Shown: piece after piece, positions 19,219 through 28,459 of the stretch | Numbering within the stretch: the first letter of the stretch is position 1 | Layout: each line of letters opens with the position of its first letter | NCBI GenBank assembly: GCA_003427395.1 | Contig: BFEA01000240.1 | Span: 1,092,060-1,132,192, forward strand | DNA from: Chara braunii | Lineage: Eukaryota > Streptophyta > Charophyceae > Charales > Characeae | Length of the DNA: 40,133 bases | Direction: 5' to 3' | The notes under the pieces: generated by a model | Databases searched by the model: none | What the model saw: only the letters and a program-made list of their open reading frames with translations | Told to the model about the DNA's origin: nothing | Position numbers and translations under genes: made by a program

Positions 19219-20270
19219 TGTGTTAACTACTGCTGTTTAGGGGAAGCTCGTCATAATTACTAATGAACCACTAAACTTTCTTGTCCTGTTATCTATCTCT
19301 TTGCCTTATTGATGTCTCCCCTACTCCTCACCGTGCAGAAGATTGAAGTAGGGATAATTGAGGAGTTCCATAGGGCAGAGATTGATTCTGCACACAAATG
19401 GCGTTAATCCTTCCTCACTGGGGAAGCAATCAATGCCCCGCGACTATGCTATATTCGTGTTATGCAGGGAAGCTGTCTCCAAGGGAGCAGTGGTTGAGGC
19501 TCTTCCAGCCCTAATGGGAAGAGGCGTGCGTATATTAAGTGTTGTAATCAATTTCATAATTGGAGCCTTGGGCACTGGGTCCTTTCGGAAAGGAAAAAAA
19601 AAAGGAATCATCAGGTTGTTGTAGGCCAGACTCTGTGGTTTGAGGATGTGGATTCAGAACTCCCCAGCCTTGTGCACGGACACCGGCAGGCGGGCATCGA
19701 CCAACGCACAGCTGTACACACCTTTCCCTTGGGATTGGTGTACGGTAAGGATTACAGACACTGCCACACCACCCAAGGGATTCAGGCCAGGATTGTTGCA
19801 TGTTGGGGCTTGACTATGCGTGGGGTGTGCTGTACAGGAGGAACTCTCCCTTGGAGCGTGCCCTTATCACCTCAATTGGGTAGTCCTCCAACACTGCTTT
19901 TCTCAAAAAGAAAAAAAAAAAGAAAAAAAAAGGATTCTCAAGAGAATCTGCTGAAGACAACAGGACTGTTTAAATGGCTTCATGCAAAAAAAAACGCATG
20001 TTAACCCAGAGACTCTATTTCGTATGCACCGGCCTTCCTGCACTGGGTCCGATATATAAATGATGGGAAAACTGTCAGAGTGGCGCAGAAGGGTCCGAAC
20101 CATGGGTGGAGGATGGTATCAGAGTTGTTAGAGGTTTTCTGCAGCCGCGGCCCATGGGGGAGGGAGAGCGACTGTCTGCTTTTTCTCTTTCGTGAGAGGG
20201 GGAAGGGGGGGGGGGGGCTTGGGGAGAACAGAGCCCTACTGTAATGGAGTATGTAAGGTTTCTCAACATT
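19219..20270. other. Right flank, no gene recognised
   Basis: Unique-looking sequence with short A-rich patches (19594-19606 and 19909-19931). No open frame with a domain. A tRNA initiator-Met-like fragment lies at its inner end and is listed separately. Confidence 0.5.
20074..20125 (+). other. tRNA-iMet 5' fragment and PBS-like site
   Basis: GTCAGAGTGGCGCAG at 20074 agrees with the 5' end of plant initiator methionine tRNA at 14 of 15 positions. Some 25 bases later TGGTATCAGAG matches the usual LTR-retrotransposon primer binding site, which is complementary to the 3' end of the same tRNA. No LTR end (TG..CA) is evident next to it, so this may be a relic or chance. Confidence 0.35.
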
Positions 20271-20275
20271 TCCTC

Positions 20276-20400
20276 TTTCTTTTTTCTTTTTTCTTTTTCT
20301 CTTTTTTTTTTTTAAACAAGGGCTCCAATCTATTCGTGGGGACGTGCTGGGAACCGGGCCCAGCGTCCCAATGCATATAGAATTGTACAGATCATTTGAG
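20276..20400 (-). mobile_element. S1 SINE, subfamily A
   Basis: On the minus strand: head with TCTCAAATGA-like words, then GGGACGCTGGGCCCGGTTCC, a hairpin ending CCCAGC, a second hairpin with ATAGATTGGAGC, and an A-rich tail (T-rich at 20276-20313). The 5' flank shows ATCATTTGAG twice. Confidence 0.75.
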
Positions 20401-20499
20401 ATCATTTGAGCAACTTTCCACCTCACACACACACAAGGAAAAATAAGAAACAAGGAAAAGGTGTCCTCCTCACACCTGAGAAACGCAGCTGTATCCAGC

Positions 20500-20566
20500 G
20501 GCCTATCTCAGTTGGTAAGGCACGCAAGTGGCATTCAGGAGGTGTTGGGTTCAATCCCCATTGGCC
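20500..20566 (+). pseudogene. tRNA-like sequence (SINE head or pseudo-tRNA)
   Basis: Contains an A-box-like TATCTCAGTTGG and a B-box-like GGGTTCAATCCC at suitable spacing. The ends GGCCTAT and ATTGGCC pair partly as an acceptor stem. The D and anticodon arms do not fold well, so it is a tRNA-derived retroposon head or pseudogene, not a working tRNA. Confidence 0.55.
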
Positions 20567-20980
20567 TCATGTACCTCCTGGGCATGCTTGGCGCCCGCCA
20601 CCTGCATTGAGCCAGTCGTAGCTCTCCAGAACACACAAGGGTACTTTGAGCCAGGATACACAGAAGGCACCCACGTTTTGGGCACAGCATAACTACACTA
20701 AGTCAAACAATGCTGTTGGGACGACGCTCGCCGGAGCTGGGGCGAGTCGTGTTGCTCTGTAACCTAGCCAGGTGGGGGTGTGAGGCCTGGGAGAGCTCTA
20801 CAGGGAATAAGACAGTGTTGGACAGTTTTAGAGAGTTTTGTTTGGGAGTCCAGGGGTTCTGAGCATTCGAAAAGAGGTGAGTAGTCATTCATAGTTTTTT
20901 AACCTCTCCTTTAATTCTCTTGAATTTCTTCAATAGTTCTCAGATTGATTCTCAGCCGAAGCCGGGTAATGGCCCCGGTA

Positions 20981-21069
20981 TCTCAAATGACTTGCGCAAT
21001 TCTATATGGGACGCTGGGCCCGGTTACCAGCACGTGCTGCTCCCCACAAATAGACTGGAGCGTTTGTCC

Positions 21070-21101
<32 letters not shown>
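20981..21101 (+). mobile_element. S1 SINE, subfamily A
   Basis: Head TCTCAAATGACTTG, then GGGACGCTGGGCCCGGTTACC, CACGTGCTGCTCCCCAC, ATAGACTGGAGC, and 31 A. Same head as the 20276-20400 copy. Confidence 0.8.
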
Positions 21102-21104
<3 letters not shown>

Positions 21105-21106
21105 TT

Positions 21107-21191
21107 GTGGACACTGGACCGGATTTCCAGCAGGTGCTGCTCCCCACCAATAGATGGAGCCTTCACTAAAAAAAAAAAAAAAAAAAAAAAA
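21107..21191 (+). mobile_element. S1 SINE, subfamily B, short
   Basis: GGACACTGGACCGGATTTCCAG, CAGGTGCTGCTCCCCACC, ATAGATGGAGCC, then an A tail. The third hairpin of full B copies is missing. It follows directly on the tail of the previous SINE. Confidence 0.75.
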
Positions 21192-21214
21192 GGATACTCT
21201 TATCGCCTCCTTAA

Positions 21215-21258
21215 NNAGGANNCNTNNGGNGNGNANTTNAAAAAAAAAAAAAAAAAAA
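21215..21258. other. Ambiguous bases next to an A run
   Basis: Scattered N calls (21215-21239) sit between two A tails, so this junction is poorly sequenced. Confidence 0.9.
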
Positions 21259-21526
21259 GTTAAAAAACACTAGTGCACACAAGCCCAATTTTGATGAAGC
21301 TACTTTCCAAGGATCTCGAGCCTCCAACTGCGTCCTTTCAAAGTGGCCTGTGACTTTTGCCGCACGCCCAGGCCTGAAGCGGATTGCCCTTGCCGTGTAA
21401 ACTGGGAAGAGCAGTACTCTGCTTCAGGTGAACTGGTGGTTTAACGGCTGTGCCATCTTCAGGGTGAGCGGCTCTGCACGACCAATGCCGAAGGAACACT
21501 CGACCTGGGCTGAGCACCCAAACTTC
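21259..21526. other. Unrecognised segment between retroposon tails
   Basis: About 270 bp of balanced composition bounded by A runs on the left and a T run on the right, which suggests retroposon-derived sequence. It contains complementary words (CTGAAGCGG, CTGCTTCAG), so folding is likely. I could not match it to U1, U2, U4, U5, U3, 7SL or RNase P from memory. Confidence 0.4.
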
Positions 21527-21741
21527 TTTTTTTTTTTTTTTTTTTAAGAAATAGCATGCTTTATTATATAATAATGGAGCAAAGGGAGGCCAGGAATCCC
21601 TCTACATCTCAACCCGGAAGACTGGGGCCATTACCCAGATTTGGTTCTAGTAGGACTGGGGCCATTACCCAGATTTGGTTCTAGTCGGACTGGGGCCATT
21701 ACCCAGATTTGGCTCTTACTAGAACCCGGGTCCAGTGTCCC
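21527..21741 (-). mobile_element. S2 SINE with internal 34-bp triplication
   Basis: On the minus strand it starts with the S1-like word GGGACACTGGACCCGG, continues with CCAAATCTGGGTAATGGCCCC and GGTTGAGATGTAGAGG, and ends with AATAAAGCATGCTATTTC and a long A tail. The unit with GGGGCCATTACCCAGATTTGG is repeated three times at 34-bp spacing (21621, 21655, 21689). A sister copy is at 35837-35994. Confidence 0.75.
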
Positions 21742-23184
21742 TTTCTCCTATAAAGCTTCATGCTATTCCTGAACAAAGACTAAAACTGGATAAATAAAGG
21801 ACAAAATAGCAAAAAAAGAAAGAACCTGCCTACTATCTTTGATTCCGCCCATCCTCATCTTAAGCCCTAAAACCAACCGCTGTTGCTCGTCTTCCCCTAC
21901 CTCCGACACCTCCTCCTCTCTCTAGAGTCTAAACCCTTCAGAACAGGCAAGTCCCAAACACGCTCTTCTGTTTTCGCTCTACAGATAAAATCCACTGACT
22001 GCTCTGGAACCGGGTCCACTTACAGCATTGACTTGGCGCAATCATGCTGATATTTGGACTGATTGTGGGGCGTGGTGACGGCAGGCTGAAAGGTGTTTGT
22101 TAGGGTAAGTAGGTTAGAAGGACGAGGCTGGGGCGACACAGGCCGGTGCTGGCGCCTCTGCTCTGTAACCCAGGGGAAGCTTGAGGCCGGTGAAGTTATG
22201 CCGAGGGTGGAAGGCATAACCAGATCGTCCGACGTAGTTGGTGCCGGGGTTTTGACCCTGTAACCTGCTAGGGGCTCGCCGCTAAGGGAATTGTCGAGGG
22301 AGGAAGGCACTTCCTGTCCGTCAGAGCTAGGTTGATCGGTACTGGGGAGGGTTGTGGTGCCCTGTTACCCTAGCAGAAGGGGGTATGAGATCAAGTGAGT
22401 TCTGGTACGAGGACTGAAACCCTGGACCGACGCCCCATCTGTTGCAAAGGGGAAGCTAGGATAGTAGGCAGATTAAGTCTTGCTCCCCCGCTCTTATATT
22501 TTTCTAAAGTTTTTCGAATGTCCCAAAAAGAGTTGGGTGTTTAGAGGTCCTAGGAATGTTTTTTAGGACTCTGGGATCCCTACTAACTTGTCTTAGGGGG
22601 CTGCAATGCTGTTATACTCCGTGATCTGTGGTTGTTCGATGTCAGAACGACGCTGACCAGTGCTGGGGTGTTGCCCTATAACCTGTGATACATGAGCGTG
22701 AGGTCTGGTAGAGAGATCTGGGGATGTCTTGAGGTGGGCGTTCCACGGGACAACCAAGGGTTGCTGCCGGGACAATGCTGGTCGGAGCTGGGGTGAGTCG
22801 CGTTGCCCTGTAACCCAACAGAAAGTGGGGGTGTGAGACCTAGAACAGATCGGCAGGGAGTACGACAGTTTTGGAGAACGTTGGAAGGGTTTGTATGGGA
22901 TTTCGAGGGTTTGGGAACAATCGTAGGACCTCTGTGGCCTATTCTCATGCTTCTTGAGCAACGGTAAGAGTTCTTAGGTACTTCAAAAAGAAAATAAGGA
23001 GTGTGGGAGAAGATGGTGAGTTATCACGCGTCCTACCAGTGAGGGGGCTGGCAGGATGAGAGTATGGCATAGCAGCAGCAGAGATGGTGGCTCCGCTGCA
23101 GTCAATCTTGTCGGAGTGGGGTAAAGTGGATTGATGGGGTTTTTTTTTAGTCGTTTATGAATTATGCTTAATCATGAAGTTGTC

Positions 23185-23212
<28 letters not shown>
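23185..23212. repeat. Poly(A) run
   Basis: A run of about 28 A with no recognisable SINE body before it. Confidence 0.9.
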
Positions 23213-23215
<3 letters not shown>

Positions 23216-23272
23216 GTCTATTTGTTCAAGATCGCCTGGGCTGCTGCGTTTTGGTGAATATGCAATCTCAGG

Positions 23273-23456
23273 TTTTTTTTTTTTTTTTTCTTTTCTTAAG
23301 GGTGACGACCTTAAGATATCATCATCGAACTGACTGGCACTGGGTAGTTCTAGGTAGTTCCCAATTGTCGTAATTTTACTCATCTTCTTCCAGTGGAGTT
23401 TGAACTCAGGTCTGCATTTCAACAGTTGAAGGGTGTACCAACTGAGCTACACCTTC
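23273..23456 (-). mobile_element. tRNA-headed SINE (S3)
   Basis: On the minus strand a tRNA-like head has an A box (TGTAGCTCAGTTGG, 23438-23451) and a B box (GAGTTCAAACTC, 23396-23407) as in pol III promoters. A tRNA-unrelated body with GTTCGATGATG follows, then an A-rich tail (T run at 23273-23299). Length about 184 bp. The body and B box recur in a 5'-truncated copy at 25963-26074. Confidence 0.8.
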
Positions 23457-24450
23457 CTCCTTGACCCGGGAAGACCTAAAGGATATCAAGTGGTCGACCT
23501 ACGCCCATATCAAACCAACCAATCAAAGGGCATTGCAATGGCAGATCATACATAGATGTCTGCCTACTCCTGATTGGGTAACTCAAAGAACAGATCTAGA
23601 ACGACAACAACGGGTATCCCCCTTGTGCACGTTATGCAATTTCATTGTCCCGGCAAGAAGGGCAACACTGGAGCATTGTCTCCTGGAATGCCCCATGGTG
23701 GTGCCAATCTGGAAATGGTGGGATGCCGCTTGGCACTATCTTACAAGCCACCATTTTCCCTGGGGAGTGGAAGTGATACTCCTGGGCACCCTCCCTCCAC
23801 TAACTGACTGGACTCAGTACATGTTAAACCTGTTCCGATATATCCGCCTGTCTGTAATTATTACAGCCTGGCGGATAAGGTGTGCCTATGAGCGGGGCGA
23901 AAATACATTTGCTCCTCAACATGCCAAGGTAGTTATCGCCGATACAATAATTGCAAACACGCGGGACGCCTGAAAATGTTTGCAATCCAAACTACGAAAC
24001 GAAACAGAGGAGTCAAAAAGAAAACAACTCACGAAAAATTTTACAACCACCTGGGTTGACCCCAATAATAGGCTGTGCAGACTAGACCACCAAAGACACC
24101 TTCAGTGGCAGCCTTGGCTTACGACGGATAATAGTTGGGAGTTTCTCCAGATGACCATTTCTTATGCCATATCCAACCAACGAACTTTGTATTGGTTCCC
24201 ACAGACCTCCACAAAGCTCAACAGTCACAGATCGAAGCTGGAACACGTCTCTGATATCTCTCCCCTACCTCACACCCCCATCCATGCTCCCCTTCCCGCC
24301 CAGCAGCCCATACCCTTCTATTATGTTGCTCCCCCTACACCAACACAGAAAATGTCAGCCAGGATGGACCACTGCAGCCCCGCCTATGGGACAAAAGACT
24401 GGGAGAAGAAATGGGTCGCTCGAAGATATAGGGGTTTAAGTACGGATTAA
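23457..24450 (+). pseudogene. LINE ORF2 C-terminal fragment with zf-RVT
   Basis: A 5'-truncated LINE whose frame runs 23461-23973 and, after one in-frame TGA (23971-23973), on to 24450. Early residues WQIIHRCLPTPDW, the pair C-T-L-C and the pair H-x4-C (EHCLLECP) form the reverse-transcriptase-associated zinc-binding domain that follows the RT in many plant L1-type elements. A Trp-rich helix follows. The part after the stop is a basic, Pro-rich tail. It shares the HRCLPTxDW core with the copies at 31545-32290 and 38345-39187. The tRNA-headed SINE abuts its 5' side. Sequence to about 24600 is probably LINE 3' UTR. Confidence 0.8.
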
Positions 24451-24923
24451 AAAGTTAAAAGGCTAATGAAGGGTCTGTGTGACAGAAGAGGCAGTGTATT
24501 GCACCTAGAGGGGGAGCGAGCCGGGATAACAATCATATTACTACCTTCCACTGCGACTGTGTACAGTTACAAAATCATTAGACTTTCTCTGTGTTGTGTT
24601 ATATGGCATATCTGACTAGACATAACTATCACACAATTACCCATATATCTATCAGACATTATCTCATATGATCTCAAATACAAACCGACCCCCACCTAAT
24701 ACATTTGTGGTCCCTCAGTAACTACTTCAACAGGAATAGGACAACCTCACATTTCATGCCCACACCTACTGATAGAAACATGCAAGTATGATAGATATGA
24801 GTTAGAAGAGTAAGAGACACGATAGTGTATGGTAGCAAGTGGATAGATTGTGAGTGCAGAGTAACAAAAAGACATCATGTGTATTGGTTGTTCATGCTTG
24901 CAATTCTTTCACTGTATATGACA

Positions 24924-25059
24924 GGGATGCTGGACCCGTTTTCCAGCAGGTGCTGCTCCCCTCCAATAGATGGAGCCTCCCTGGCGTTGCTAGTGGTGTC
25001 TGCTTGTATCAGCACCCCTAGCAACTGCTCGGGCAGTTTCTCAAAAAAAAAAAAAAAAA
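24924..25059 (+). mobile_element. S1 SINE, subfamily B, full length
   Basis: GGGATGCTGGACCCGTTTTCC, CAGCAGGTGCTGCTCCCC, ATAGATGGAGCC, then a third hairpin GTTGCTAGTGGTG paired with CACCCCTAGCAAC, and an A tail of 17 with one N after it. Confidence 0.85.
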
Positions 25060-25069
25060 NGAGTGATGC

Positions 25070-25111
25070 TATGTGAGTCAGTCTATGTGAGTCAGTCTAT
25101 GTGAGTCAGTT
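25070..25111. repeat. 14-bp unit repeated three times
   Basis: CTATGTGAGTCAGT repeats in tandem directly after the SINE tail. Confidence 0.85.
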
Positions 25112-25196
25112 CGTTATCAGACTTCCGCTGCATACATGCTCATCCTATATTGGTTGATCTTTGGTTCTGCCCATACTCATTGAAGTATGTAACACT

Positions 25197-25204
25197 GTCC
25201 GTCC

Positions 25205-25259
<55 letters not shown>

Positions 25260-25304
25260 CGTCCGTCCGTCTGTCTGTCCGTCCGTCCGTCCGTCCATCC
25301 GTCC

Positions 25305-25368
<64 letters not shown>

Positions 25369-25373
25369 TTCCC
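25197..25373. repeat. (GTCT/GTCC)n and (TC)n microsatellite
   Basis: A tetranucleotide tract with phased GTCT and GTCC blocks, followed from about 25307 by (TC)n. Open frames through it are low-complexity artefacts. Confidence 0.95.
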
Positions 25374-25379
25374 CCCCAG

Positions 25380-25945
25380 TCTCTCTCTCCAGTTCACGCA
25401 GATCGTCTAATCCAGGGGATCATTGGTCTGTGATCCCGCTATCGTATGTTCTGCCAGCCCATCCGCTTTTTGTACACTCATAATGAGACAGCACTCCCTC
25501 TCGCCTAATCAACCTATACTCCCACAGGTAACTTCCCTTGTTCCTCGTTTCGCCCATCAGATACTTGGATAGCTATGCAAGGTGTAGGTGGGGAAATGTG
25601 CCGAGTTTACGAGTTGAATGCATAATCGACATCAGGGTAGGCAGACTTGATGGATAATGTCTGCAGGGGTAAGTAGCACAGGACAACGCGATGGTAGATC
25701 AGACGATTCACATGGGATTCGGGGAAAGAAAATCAAGGTACGAGGGCTGCATGGACAATCAGTGGAAGATGGATGACGAGGGCGAGACGCTGAATGGGAT
25801 AGGCTGATGCTTGATTTTGAGTTCATTGGTTTGTCTGTTTATTCGTGATGACGGCTGAGATGATCATCTGAGCAGGAGGCAGAAGGATGAACTGTTAACC
25901 GGACTGGAGCTCCACAGAATAGAAGGGGCGAGTGTGTGTGTGTTG
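25380..25945. other. No gene seen
   Basis: Unique-looking sequence between microsatellite and A run, without an open frame or repeat that I recognise. Confidence 0.4.
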
Positions 25946-25962
25946 AAAAAAAAAAAAAAAAA

Positions 25963-26024
25963 TACAGACCTGAGTTCGAACTCCAGTGGAAGCAGACCTT
26001 TGCCCGGTTAGTTCGATGACGGAG

Positions 26025-26074
<50 letters not shown>
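25963..26074 (+). mobile_element. 5'-truncated S3 SINE with 50-A tail
   Basis: Starts inside the tRNA-like head (CAGACCTGAGTTCGAACTCC), keeps AGTTCGATGACGG and ends in about 50 A (26025-26074). It is preceded by another A run, so it may have inserted into an existing tail. Confidence 0.75.
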
Positions 26075-26076
<2 letters not shown>

Positions 26077-26631
26077 TATTCTTTCTTTACTATCTTTAGC
26101 CAAAAAAAAAAAATTTCATTGAGTTATCTGCCCTGCACTCTAAGGTAGCTGAGACTTAGAGGGTAGCCACAGAAGTACTTCAGCAAGGAGAGGGGGGGTG
26201 GGGAGGAGGGGAGAAGAAAAAGAGCAAGGTTTTTTCTGGCTTTTCTACTGCTCAAGAGTGCTGAGGTGGTTGACGTGCTAGGAGATAAGAAGAAGAAGCA
26301 TGAAGAGGAGGTGGCAAGATTAAAGGCTGATATCAAATCACTGAAGATGGCGGTTGAGGAGAAGAACTCGAAGGACGTTGAACTTCTCAAGATGGACAAT
26401 CAGGCCCCGATCCACAATGTGATTATCCTGAGAGACGAAGTGGAGAGCATCAAACGATTTAACACGAGGGGCTCAGAAGTTGTGTCGGACAAGAGAATTT
26501 GTCAGATTGTACACCAGCGGATTACGTAAGCTAGTAGAAGCTTATCGTAGACTTCGGGATGATAAGGACTATTATGAGAGAGAAGTCCAGGTACTGAAAG
26601 AAAGAATTGACAGGACTTAAGCCAAGTCGTC

Positions 26632-26833
26632 ATCATCTATCTCTATTTCATGATCTCGATCATCCACTCTATCATCCTAAATCATCCTAAATGATCCTCA
26701 ATCATCCCAAATTATCATCAATGATCATCAATCATGAATGTATTTCCATTATAAGAGACGCTGGGCCCGGTTCCCAGCACATGCTGCTCCCCACGAATAG
26801 ATTGGAGCAATTTTTTCAACAAAAAAAAAGAAA
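26632..26833 (+). mobile_element. S1 SINE, subfamily A, with 13-bp TSD
   Basis: Flanked by AAGCCAAGTCGTC at 26619-26631 and again at 26834-26846, a perfect 13-bp target-site duplication. The insert begins with ATCATC-rich repeats, then the S1 core GACGCTGGGCCCGGTTCCC and an A-rich tail. It lies inside decayed coding sequence and gives the true 5' extent of the family, about 200 bp. Confidence 0.85.
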
Positions 26834-27178
26834 AAGCCAAGTCGTCCTCGCCATCAAAACGAAGGGTAACAGTGTGTGAGTTTCGGAACGTCAAGCCTAT
26901 CAACCTGAACAAAAAGATGGATGCGCAAAACAGAGGGAACAAGGGTCAATGCTCGAATACAATCATATTCGAGAAGCAGGAGAATGAAGACTGTGATGAT
27001 TATTGGAAGCAGGTGTTACGCGAGTTGTCAAATCTGACAGTCAAATAAGGTTGAAGAGGATGATTACAGAAGATACGGCACGAGCCGATTCAGTCTGACA
27101 AGAGAAATACATGCACAAGGCTGAGAATCAGGAGAGACAGGTCATAGCCAATCATTAGTTTCTAACTTCTAAAGTACT

Positions 27179-27363
27179 CAAATACTCATTATGCTTTTCT
27201 GGAAAACTATGTATAAGGGACGCTGGACCCGTTTTCCAACAGGTGCAGCTCGCCACCAATAGAATGGAGCCAACAGGAGGGATGGTAGGGGTGGGCGCTC
27301 GTATCACTATCCCTAGCAGGACCAACTGATGTTCTTAAAAAAAAAAAAAAAAAAAAAGTTGTC
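27179..27363 (+). mobile_element. S1 SINE, subfamily B
   Basis: The core GGGACGCTGGACCCGTTTTCC starts at 27217. A third hairpin around TAGGGG..CCCTA and a 21-A tail follow. AAAGTACT at 27171-27178 and 27364-27371 may be its target-site duplication. Confidence 0.75.
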
Positions 27364-28459
27364 AAAGTACTAGGAAAATGAGATGGAAGAAGCTTGATCG
27401 GAATAAGCTATTCCTTATGTCACCATCAAGAAGAACGCAGATGATCTATCAAAGATCTACATGGACCAGATGTTTCCGCCGGAAGCAGCCACATAAGCTA
27501 GTGAGAAAGTAGTGAGTGAAGAGGGAGATGAAAGGGATGACTCGGTCAATCTGGTGGTGAATCGCAGCGGTCGAAATACCGTGTGAAAACCACTACAGAA
27601 GCTCAGGAAATTTCGGAGTAGGAGTTTTACCCAAGTACGGGTGAAGTGAAGAGTTTGCTTTTTTGGTTTTGCCTGCATGGATCTCCAACGAGTGTGAGTC
27701 GGGAGGAGCGTTAGCGCTACACGGCTCGGGAGGCTGCGAAGATTGTTGAGATGTAGAAACGACAGATTGAAGACGCGCTCGTAATTATGCAACACAACTT
27801 TGAGAACCTATCGCTGGAGCTTCTTCGGGAAGCAAAGGAGGCCTTCGATGGATGGGAAGACGAGTTGCGAGTGAGCGTTTTTTCGCAACTTTAAGATAGC
27901 CTTGCTAACGAGCAGGTTTCCGGTGACATTCATGAGTGTGTTACATCGTTGGGCAAGCTGCGAACGATTTTTATACAATGACGGACCATCATCAGCGTTG
28001 ACAACTGGCAGGAGGCCGAGGAAGGCCTGCGGGATGATGGCGGCCACAAAGTTGTCATGACGAATGATCATGACTCATACGACGCTCAAAATATTGCTGG
28101 ACCCAATGGCCATATGACTAATGTACAGACAACCGAAGTGACAAACGATGGGAATCCACACAAGTTTCAGACCATGGAGGAAACGGACCTCCGCTGTGGT
28201 CAGAGGCGAGAACGGATCAATAATCAGCACATGTGGGGCATCGACATGCCTGACGGATGGGGGCAAGTGCATGGCAATGATTGCATGACAAACACTGCAG
28301 CCTCCCAGAACGTTGCAATGATGAACACCAAACAGGTCCAATTACCTCAATTTGACCAGCACTCTGCACTGCGATTAGGCAAGAACGGGCAAGGTGGGGA
28401 GCCTGCTCTTCTAACAGTTTGCAGGGCGAGTGAAGGGCACCGATCCAAAGGTAAGTGCA

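Larger units (their letters stand above)
20720..22960. repeat. Degenerate repeat with CTGTAACC core
   Basis: The theme GGAGCTGGGGYGAGT..TTGCYCTGTAACC..GTGGGGGTGTGAG occurs at 20725-20800 and 22780-22850, with weaker copies near 22140, 22240, 22340 and 22655. It is followed by a block ending with GGGRGTYSAGGGGTTYNGAG-type sequence (20845-20868, 22900-22920). The same block is found inverted near 31340-31380 beyond the 3' end of the minus-strand LINE. Minus-strand frames here (22020-22310, 22593-22961) are probably not genes. Confidence 0.5.
26246..28450 (+). pseudogene. Decayed coiled-coil coding region, unknown family
   Basis: Pieces of coding sequence can be followed with frame breaks. 26266-26529 encodes a charged, helical segment (KKKHEEEVARLKADIKSLK) with coiled-coil character. 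A shifted frame from 26529 continues in the same style (YYEREVQVLKERID), is cut by an S1 SINE at 26632-26833, and resumes with a basic then acidic stretch (KRRVTVCEFRNVKP, NEDCDDYWKQVLRELSN) ending at TAA 27047-27049. Further traces occur after a second SINE, and from about 27715 one frame runs to 28450 with only three stops (TAG, TAA, TGA), covering EDALVIMQHNFENLSLELL and the open stretch 28057-28450. The last codon abuts a good splice donor (AAAG|GTAAGTG at 28450/28451). I do not recognise the protein. Gag-like or cellular origin are both possible. Confidence 0.5.

Noticed and set aside
20500-20566. Functional tRNA gene
   Set aside because: Only the A and B box regions and part of the acceptor stem fit. 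The D and anticodon arms do not fold.
25140-25433. Frames rich in repeated Cys-Leu-Ser-Val or Arg-Glu
   Set aside because: They are translations of the (GTCT/GTCC)n and (TC)n microsatellite.
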